A DNA stretch of 64,000 nucleotides from Gemmobacter lutimaris (GTDB taxonomy: Bacteria; Pseudomonadota; Alphaproteobacteria; Rhodobacterales; Rhodobacteraceae). The stretch's first letter is position 1, and every line of letters begins with the position of its first letter. A program made the position numbers and the translations under genes. The DNA lies in assembly GCF_003570715.1 (NCBI RefSeq), contig NZ_QXXQ01000004.1, positions 248,001 to 312,000 on the forward strand, in the 5' to 3' direction. The notes under the pieces were generated by a model that saw only the letters and a program-made list of their open reading frames with translations, did no database searches and was not told the DNA's origin. This document shows, one piece after another, positions 59,169 to 64,000 of this stretch.

Positions 59169-59345
59169 CTAGCTCTGTGCCTCAAGCACCTTGTCACCAA
59201 TGCCTTCGGCAGCCTGTTCGTAAAGCAATTCGGTTACGATCAGGAAAACGCCCATCGTCATCACGATGACGGCCGTTGCCAGCACGATCCAGTCAACAGT
59301 GATGGCCGCATCTTCGGCCCTCAGGAAACGGGTGATCTTTTCCAT
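59169..59345 (-). CDS. Second, divergent Flp-like pilin (58 residues)
   Basis: Read from ATG 59343-59345 to TAG 59169-59171: MEKITRFLRAEDAAITVDWI, then VLATAVIVMTMGVFLIVTEL and a short hydrophilic end. It aligns with Flp (TVDW-VL at the same place) but is not identical: the residue before the putative cleavage site is Ala, not Gly, and the hydrophobic helix is longer. It lies between flp and cpaB. It may be a minor pilin or pseudopilin processed by CpaA. Short length kept it easy to overlook. A 6-bp hairpin (CGATAC-TC-GTATCG) sits at the ribosome site. Confidence 0.75.
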   Translation of the reverse strand: MEKITRFLRAEDAAITVDWIVLATAVIVMTMGVFLIVTELLYEQAAEGIGDKVLEAQS

Positions 59346-59399
59346 GTCGATACTCGTATCGGGTTACCGTGCACAACAGCTGTGCCGCACAATGAAACA

Positions 59400-59427
59400 G
59401 GCTGCGGCTTGTGACCAAGCCGCAGCC
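59400..59427 (-). terminator. Strong hairpin after flp (terminator or attenuator)
   Basis: GGCTGCGGCTTG / CAAGCCGCAGCC, perfect 12-bp stem, 4-base loop; on the minus strand followed by TGTTTCATT. It lies 33 bases after the flp stop and would make flp mRNA far more abundant than the downstream pilus genes. Confidence 0.8.
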
Positions 59428-59460
59428 CATGCAGTCTCGAACTGTCCGAAGACGCTCGGA

Positions 59461-59646
59461 TCAGTAAGCGGCGGCTTCGTCCAGCTTGTCGGCGATGTTC
59501 GCCGCGGTCGCGTCGAGCGAGGGCGAGATGGTTTCCATCACGACGAGGCCCAGGCCCACGATGGCGGCGGTCAGCACGACCCAGTCAACGGTCACGGCGC
59601 CCGATTCGTCGTTTTTGAAGGATTTGAAGATGTTCAGCAGTTTCAT
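59461..59646 (-). CDS. flp: Flp-family type IVb pilin
   Basis: Main pilin precursor of 61 residues: short basic leader (MKLLNIFKSFKNDESG) and helix AVTVDWVVLTAAIVGLGLVV ending in LDEAAAY. Processing by CpaA would be expected at Gly16-Ala17, with Asp at +5 in place of the usual Glu. Start at 59646 with AAGGGACC upstream. First gene of the locus; upstream is a long AT-rich control region. Confidence 0.93.
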   Translation of the reverse strand: MKLLNIFKSFKNDESGAVTVDWVVLTAAIVGLGLVVMETISPSLDATAANIADKLDEAAAY

Positions 59647-60018
59647 GGTCTTGGTCCCTTGGTTCAGGTGTTGCTCACTACGCGCCGCCCTTGCTTCTGA
59701 TCGGCCTCTGTTCCGATCCGCTTCGTTGCGGCATGGGTGTATATAGCCCCCTGAAGGTGGCGGGAGTTGGGAGGCAATTTGACCACTCGGGAAATCTGAA
59801 TAAAACCTGAAGAAAGTTTTCAAGATATTGAAATTGTTCAAAATATCTTTTGAATATTTTTCGTTTCTTTCGGCTGGGTCCGGCTTGCGGGGCAGAGTTG
59901 GGCGGGAATGAGGCAAAACTGCCACGATCCGTGGGGGGGATTCCGCCCTCGCTGGAGCGATTCACGGGTTTCTGCGAAAGTAGGGGGGCTAGAAACCGGA
60001 AAACGGGCAGGCAGCCGC
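59647..60018. other. AT-rich divergent control region of flp and the transglycosylase gene
   Basis: 372 bases without a gene. About 59780-59880 is strongly AT-rich. It holds an inverted repeat AAGATATT (59822-59829) / AATATCTT (59842-59849) enclosing GAA-attg-TTC, centred about 190 bases upstream of the flp start. It is a good candidate for a regulator site or UP-like element; I could not assign -35/-10 boxes. Confidence 0.5.
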
Positions 60019-60897
60019 ATGAGGCGGGCAGTATTGGCGACGATTCTGACAGGGGCGATTCTGCCCTTTTACTGGCATCCGGCGGGTGCCCAGACGCCTC
60101 CGGCATTCGAGGATTTCACGTTCCGTCGAATCAAGGCGCCCGCTGCCGGGGTCGGCAAGCGCATCACCGTGCAGATCGACCCCGAGGAACAGGCGCGCCG
60201 ACTGGCCGCCTCTCCCAAGGTGGACCGCAAGAAAGAGGCGCAATCGGTAGCCGACACGCCGCCTGCGGCGCCACTGGCCGATCCGGTTGCGAAACCCGCC
60301 TCTTCCTACGCATGGTTCTGGGATCAGGTGCCGGTGGATCGCGCGGCGATGAAGGGGCGTTTCCCGCAGGCGCTGGCCGCGCTGTCACAGGGGCCGGGGG
60401 GCAAGGCCGTCACCGCGCCGCGGTTGCAAGCGATGCAGAATATCGCTTCTGCCTATGGCACCGAGATCCTGAAGGCCACGATCGGCACCGAGGTTTCGCC
60501 TGCGCTGGCGCTGGCGGTCATCGGGATCGAAAGCGCGGGACGCCCGGATGCGGTCAGTTCCGCAGGGGCGCAGGGGTTGATGCAACTGATCCCCGCTACG
60601 GCCGAACGCTTTGGCGTGACAGATTCCAAGGTGCCCGCGCAGAACATCAAGGGCGGGGTCGCCTATCTTGACTGGCTGATGAAGCGGTTCGACCGCGATC
60701 CGCTGATGGTGCTGGCGGCCTATAATGCGGGTGAGGGCGCGGTAGAGGCCAATGGCGGCATCCCGCCCTATGCCGAAACGCGGGATTATGTGCCGAAAGT
60801 GCTGGCCGCCTGGCAGGTGGCGCAGGGCCTGTGCCTGACCCCGCCGGAGCTGTTTTCCGACCCCTGCGTGTTCAAGGTGATCGCGGCGGGCGGCTAG
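60019..60897 (+). CDS. Lytic transglycosylase (SLT domain)
   Basis: Exported peptidoglycan-cleaving enzyme of 292 residues. Signal peptide (MRRAVLATILTGAILPFY, cleavage near AGA-QT), a low-complexity linker to about 115, then the SLT core with catalytic Glu in GIESAGRPDA, GAQGLMQLIPATA and AAYNAGEGAVE. Start at 60019 is preferred; a longer frame adds 37 residues without a signal peptide. It is divergent from flp and may open the cell wall for the Tad machine, a plausible but unproven link. Confidence 0.92.
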   Translation: MRRAVLATILTGAILPFYWHPAGAQTPPAFEDFTFRRIKAPAAGVGKRITVQIDPEEQARRLAASPKVDRKKEAQSVADTPPAAPLADPVAKPASSYAWFWDQVPVDRAAMKGRFPQALAALSQGPGGKAVTAPRLQAMQNIASAYGTEILKATIGTEVSPALALAVIGIESAGRPDAVSSAGAQGLMQLIPATAERFGVTDSKVPAQNIKGGVAYLDWLMKRFDRDPLMVLAAYNAGEGAVEANGGIPPYAETRDYVPKVLAAWQVAQGLCLTPPELFSDPCVFKVIAAGG

Positions 60898-61184
60898 ACC
60901 GCGAAGACATCCGCCCATTCGGGATGGCGCTTGCGCTGCGCATTCACGAAGGGACAAAGCGGCATGACCTTGAACCCTTCAGCCCGCGCATCCGCGACCA
61001 GACGCAGCACCAGCGCCAGCCCGGCGCCGGTGCCTCGAAAACTGTCGGGAACGCCAGTGTGATCGGCGATGACAAGCTGGGGCGAGGTGATGGAATAGGT
61101 CAGTTCGGCCTCTTCACCACCCTGCCGGATGACATAGCGACCCTTCGAACCCGAGGTTTCGCGTGTAATCTCGAAATCGCTCAT
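60894..61184 (-). CDS. Small GNAT-family acetyltransferase (YidJ/YjdJ type)
   Basis: Compact Gcn5-related domain of 96 residues. The acetyl-CoA loop is VPDSFRGTGAGLALV, and the end has VMPLCPFVNAQRKRHPEW, a hallmark of the short PF14542-type proteins. Substrate unknown. Start at 61184 (MSDFEITRE). Its stop codon shares CTAG (60894-60897) with that of the convergent transglycosylase. Confidence 0.87.
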   Translation of the reverse strand: MSDFEITRETSGSKGRYVIRQGGEEAELTYSITSPQLVIADHTGVPDSFRGTGAGLALVLRLVADARAEGFKVMPLCPFVNAQRKRHPEWADVFAV

Positions 61185-61246
61185 ACCATCCTCACATCTT
61201 GGTTTGCCGCCCCACGTTCTGCGGGGCGGCTGTGTTGTCTTTCGGA

Positions 61247-61876
61247 TCAACCGACCAGAGTCGCCTCGGTCGCGGCGCGCATTTCAGCCTCGGTCACGCC
61301 ATCGGCCAGTTCAACGATCTTCAGGCCGCCCGGCACCACGTCCAGAACGCCCAGATTGGTGATGATACGATCCACCACCGCCTTGCCGGTCAAGGGCAGG
61401 GTGCAGGCTTTCAGCACCTTCGATTCACCATGCTTGGAGGTATGGTCCATCACAACCACCACGCGGCCGACGCCTGCCACGAGGTCCATGGCGCCGCCCA
61501 TCCCCTTCACCAGCTTGCCGGGGATCATCCAGTTCGCCAGATCGCCGTTTTCCGCCACTTCCATCGCGCCAAGGATCGCCATGGCGATCTTGCCGCCCCG
61601 GATCATGGCAAACGAGGTCGCGCTGTCGAAATAGGCGGTCTGCGGCAGTTCGGTGATGGTCTGCTTGCCGGCGTTGATCAGGTCGGCATCCTCTTCGCCC
61701 TCATAGGGGAAGGGGCCCATGCCCAGCATGCCGTTTTCCGATTGCAGCGTGACGTTGACGCCTTCGGGGATGTAGTTCGACACCAGCGTCGGAATGCCGA
61801 TGCCGAGGTTCACATACCAGCCGTCCTGAAGCTCCTGCGCGGCGCGTGCCGCCATCTGATTGCGATCCCAGGGCAT
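61247..61876 (-). CDS. 3-oxoacid CoA-transferase subunit B
   Basis: Beta subunit (209 residues) that carries the catalytic glutamate in the SENG motif ([12 protein letters not shown]). It transfers CoA between succinyl-CoA and acetoacetate or a similar pair (SCOT/AtoAD group). [12 protein letters not shown] is a further family block. The ATG overlaps the subunit A stop by one base (TGATG), so the two subunits are made together. Confidence 0.93.
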   Translation of the reverse strand: MPWDRNQMAARAAQELQDGWYVNLGIGIPTLVSNYIPEGVNVTLQSENGMLGMGPFPYEGEEDADLINAGKQTITELPQTAYFDSATSFAMIRGGKIAMAILGAMEVAENGDLANWMIPGKLVKGMGGAMDLVAGVGRVVVVMDHTSKHGESKVLKACTLPLTGKAVVDRIITNLGVLDVVPGGLKIVELADGVTEAEMRAATEATLVG

Positions 61877-62580
61877 CAGGCTTGCTCCTTCTTGCGGGTG
61901 GTGCGCTGTTCGATGCGCTTCTCGTGCTGGCCCTGCACGATGCGGTGGACATAGATGCCCGGCAGGTGGATGTGATCGGGGTCAAGGCTGCCCAGCGGCA
62001 CGATTTCCTCGACCTCCGCCACGCAGACCTTGCCGCAGGTGGCGGCGGGCACGTTGAAATTGCGCGCGGTCTTGCGGAAGATCAGGTTGCCCGAGGGATC
62101 GGCCTTCCACGCCTTCACGATGGACACATCTGCCACGATGCCGGTTTCAAGGATGTATTCGCGGCCGTTGAAGACCTTCACATCCTTGCCTTCCGCGATC
62201 ACCGTGCCGACGCCGGTGGCGGTGTAGAAGCCGGGGATACCCGCGCCGCCCGCCCGCATCCGTTCGGCCAGGGTGCCTTGCGGGTTGAATTCCAGCTCCA
62301 GTTCGCCCGACAGATACTGGCGCATGAATTCGGCATTCTCGCCGACATAGGACGAGATCATCTTCTTGATCTGCCGGGTCTTGAGCAGCACGCCCAGACC
62401 GAAATCATCCACGCCACAGTTGTTCGAGGCGATGGTGATGTCTTTGGTCCCCGCCGCCTTGATCGCGTCGATCAGCAGTTCGGGGATGCCACAGAGGCCG
62501 AAGCCCCCCGCCGCCATCGTCATGCCGTCGAACAGCAACCCTTCCAGCGCCGCCCCGGCACTCGCATATGTCTTGTCCAT
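61876..62580 (-). CDS. 3-oxoacid CoA-transferase subunit A
   Basis: Alpha subunit (234 residues) with the CoA-binding motif [16 protein letters not shown] near residues 25-40 and [14 protein letters not shown]. In this order the pair links ketone bodies or PHB breakdown to acetyl-CoA metabolism. The exact acid (succinate, adipate or acetate) is not determined by sequence. First gene of the pair. Confidence 0.93.
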   Translation of the reverse strand: MDKTYASAGAALEGLLFDGMTMAAGGFGLCGIPELLIDAIKAAGTKDITIASNNCGVDDFGLGVLLKTRQIKKMISSYVGENAEFMRQYLSGELELEFNPQGTLAERMRAGGAGIPGFYTATGVGTVIAEGKDVKVFNGREYILETGIVADVSIVKAWKADPSGNLIFRKTARNFNVPAATCGKVCVAEVEEIVPLGSLDPDHIHLPGIYVHRIVQGQHEKRIEQRTTRKKEQA

Positions 62581-62742
62581 GCGTCTCTCCCCGCAAACTC
62601 TCCGGCGTCAAGTTGTGGCGATTGCAACGGCCTAAGTCAATCGACCCCTTGCCGCATCGCAGCAGGACAGGGCGGAAAGCCTGCCGTGGGGCAGGATGCG
62701 CCCTTTACCGCGCGGCGGCGGCATGTCATTTCCAAGACCAGT

Positions 62743-62826
62743 GCGGGTGTGGTGGAATGGTAGACACAGGCGACTTAAAATCGCCAGGGGTATCCCGTGC
62801 GGGTTCGAGCCCCGCCACCCGCACCA
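62743..62826 (+). tRNA. tRNA-Leu (anticodon TAA)
   Basis: 84 bases with encoded CCA. Acceptor GCGGGTG / CACCCGC, anticodon stem GGCGA / TCGCC around CTTAAAA with TAA (reads TTA), a class II variable arm (AGGGGTATCCCGT) and T arm GCGGG-TTCGAGC-CCCGC. Confidence 0.97.
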
Positions 62827-62934
62827 GAAGCCGCGCTCCTGTCAGCGTTCCAGCCGGGCTTTGCGCAAGAAGCGGGTCGGCTGGCAGCCGCCGTTTTCCT
62901 AGTCATTCCCAAGCTTCAGGAAAGGAAGACGGGA

Positions 62935-63687
62935 ATGCTACTGGAAGGAAAGACCATTATTGTCACCGGCGCAAGCAGCGGTATCGGGGCGGCTGCGGCG
63001 CGGATTTTCGCTGCTGAAGGGGCAGGGCTGGTTCTGGGCGCGCGGCGCGGCGACCTGCTGGCCGATCTTGCGGCCGAGATTGCGGGGAAAGGCGGCAAGG
63101 CCGCTTTTCTGGCCGGGAATGTCGAAAGCGGTGCCTATGCCGCCGATCTGGTGGCGCTGGCGGAAGCCCGGTTCGGCGGGCTTGACGGCGCGTTCAACAA
63201 TGCCGGCATGACCGGAGAGCTGGGGCCGGTCCCCGACATGACGGAGGAAAACTGGCACAAGGTGATCGCGGTCAATCTGACCAGCGGCTTTCATGCGGCC
63301 AGGGCGCAGATCCCGGCGCTGCGGCGGCGTGGCGGCGGCTCCCTCGTCTTTACCTCGTCCTTTGTCGGACACACGGTCGGGTTGCCGGGGATGGCGGCCT
63401 ATGCGGCAGCGAAAGCCGGGCTGATCGGCATGACGCAGGTTCTGGCGGCAGAGCACGGGGCCGAGAAGATCCGCGTTAACGCCCTGCTGCCCGGTGGCAC
63501 CATGACCTCCATGGCCGGGGAAGATGCCGGGTTCCATGATGTCGTGCGGGGTTTGCATGCGCTGAAGCGGATGGCGGAACCTGCGGAAATCGCCAATGCG
63601 GCGCTGTTCCTGCTGTCTGACAAGGCGTCTTTTGTGACCGGCACTGCAATGCTGGCGGATGGCGGCAATTCGATAAGCAAGTTTTGA
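62935..63687 (+). CDS. SDR-family oxidoreductase
   Basis: Short-chain dehydrogenase of 250 residues: cofactor motif TGASSGIGAAAA (about 11-22), NNAGMTGELG, and the catalytic Y-x3-K in AYAAAKAGLIGM. C-terminal GTAMLADGGNSISKF is typical of classical SDRs. AGGAAAGACGGGA precedes the ATG. It starts 109 bases after tRNA-Leu. Substrate unknown. Confidence 0.9.
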   Translation: MLLEGKTIIVTGASSGIGAAAARIFAAEGAGLVLGARRGDLLADLAAEIAGKGGKAAFLAGNVESGAYAADLVALAEARFGGLDGAFNNAGMTGELGPVPDMTEENWHKVIAVNLTSGFHAARAQIPALRRRGGGSLVFTSSFVGHTVGLPGMAAYAAAKAGLIGMTQVLAAEHGAEKIRVNALLPGGTMTSMAGEDAGFHDVVRGLHALKRMAEPAEIANAALFLLSDKASFVTGTAMLADGGNSISKF

Positions 63688-63694
63688 GCCTCAG

Positions 63695-63719
63695 GCGCTG
63701 TCCCGGTGCGGGGCAGCGC
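63695..63719. terminator. Hairpin between convergent SDR and GNAT genes
   Basis: GCGCTG-T-CCCG-GTG-CGGG-G-CAGCGC, about 11 bp stem, no T-run; it fills the whole gap and probably stabilises or ends both transcripts. Confidence 0.5.
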
Positions 63720-64000
63720 TCAGCCCCGGTCGCGCCACTCCCGCCCCAGCAGGGCATAGATGAACTCGTCGCCCCAGACCCCTTCGAAGAAGTCGTTCTC
63801 CACCAGATGCGCCTCGCGGCGCAGGCCCAGCCGGTCGGCAAGGCGCCAGGAGGCTTCGTTGCGGCTGGCGATGCGGGCAAAGATCCGGTGCAGGCCGCAG
63901 GGACCGAAGCCGAGTGCCAGCATGGCCTGCGCGGCCTCGGTCGCGTAGCCCTGTCCGGCGTAATCCGGGTGAAAGATATAGCCAAGTTCACCCTGACGCG
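63720..64000 (-). CDS. GNAT acetyltransferase, C-terminal part (5' end outside window)
   Basis: C-terminal 93 residues of a RimJ/RimL-type N-acetyltransferase. Visible: LGYIFHPDYAGQGYATEAAQ (acetyl-CoA loop) and HRIFARIASRNEASWRLADRL, then GLRREAHLVENDFFEGVWGD. The start lies right of the window. Substrate (ribosomal protein or other) unknown. Confidence 0.88.
   Translation of the reverse strand, partial: RQGELGYIFHPDYAGQGYATEAAQAMLALGFGPCGLHRIFARIASRNEASWRLADRLGLRREAHLVENDFFEGVWGDEFIYALLGREWRDRG

Overview
The window is high-GC (about 64%) chromosomal DNA from an alphaproteobacterium, most likely a Rhodobacterales (Rhodobacter/Paracoccaceae) member. This is inferred from gene content and order: an F1-only ATP synthase operon (atpHAGDC), Irr, an Hsp20 gene followed by DUF1150, a short RpoH, a psd-pssA-pmtA phospholipid operon, HrcA/CIRCE-controlled groESL, and a Rhodobacterales-type tad pilus locus. 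Both ends cut genes: atpH on the left and a GNAT acetyltransferase on the right. No rRNA, prophage, insertion sequence or CRISPR array was seen.

Layout, left to right. 1-5.2 kb: F1 ATP synthase operon, terminator, and a stand-alone H-type lectin-domain gene. 5.2-13.1 kb: prs, a two-gene isomerase/hydrolase unit, a minus-strand series (HAD hydrolase, MaoC hydratase, RibF, YcgN, threonine aldolase), a family II pyrophosphatase and a GFA protein. 13.2-13.9 kb: an unrecognised membrane-protein gene of clearly lower GC. 14-17.3 kb: a TraB/GumN protein and groESL with promoter and CIRCE operator. 17.3-24.9 kb: DeoR regulator divergent from a DUF4406 gene with an inverted repeat between them, an EamA transporter, purE-purK, YdcH, hsp20-DUF1150, a glycosyltransferase-like gene, trxB and an Lrp regulator. 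24.9-25.7 kb: a gene-poor stretch with strong stem-loops, a 50-bp-spaced degenerate repeat and a 48-residue gene. 25.7-33.6 kb: lgt-midA-pgeF, ubiK, tRNA-Gly, fabA-fabB-fabI, an MFS gene and irr.

33.6-47.5 kb: an exported BNR/sialidase-fold protein, rpoH, a small membrane protein, the phospholipid operon, an oxidoreductase, a quinone oxidoreductase, an XRE regulator, an inositol-monophosphatase-family gene (hisN-like), 8-oxoguanine deaminase and guanine deaminase flanking an RraB-like gene, mgtE and 5-formyl-THF cyclo-ligase. 47.6-59.7 kb: a complete tad/Flp pilus locus on the minus strand (flp, a second short pilin, cpaB, cpaC, ompA, then cpaE, cpaF, tadB, tadC, two TPR lipoproteins, cpaA, and an AAA ATPase). 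It is divided by strong hairpins after flp, after cpaB and after ompA. 59.9-64 kb: lytic transglycosylase, a small acetyltransferase, the two subunits of a 3-oxoacid CoA-transferase, tRNA-Leu, an SDR and the partial GNAT gene.

Most of the window is housekeeping: energy, nucleotide, lipid and folate metabolism and proteostasis. The most useful observations are regulatory or small. They are a promoter with an embedded CTGCN3GCAG palindrome upstream of the MaoC hydratase, two genes shorter than 60 codons (a second Flp-like pilin and a basic 48-residue protein), a structured stretch near 25 kb, a family of AT-rich elements at gene 3' ends, and the low-GC membrane-protein gene.
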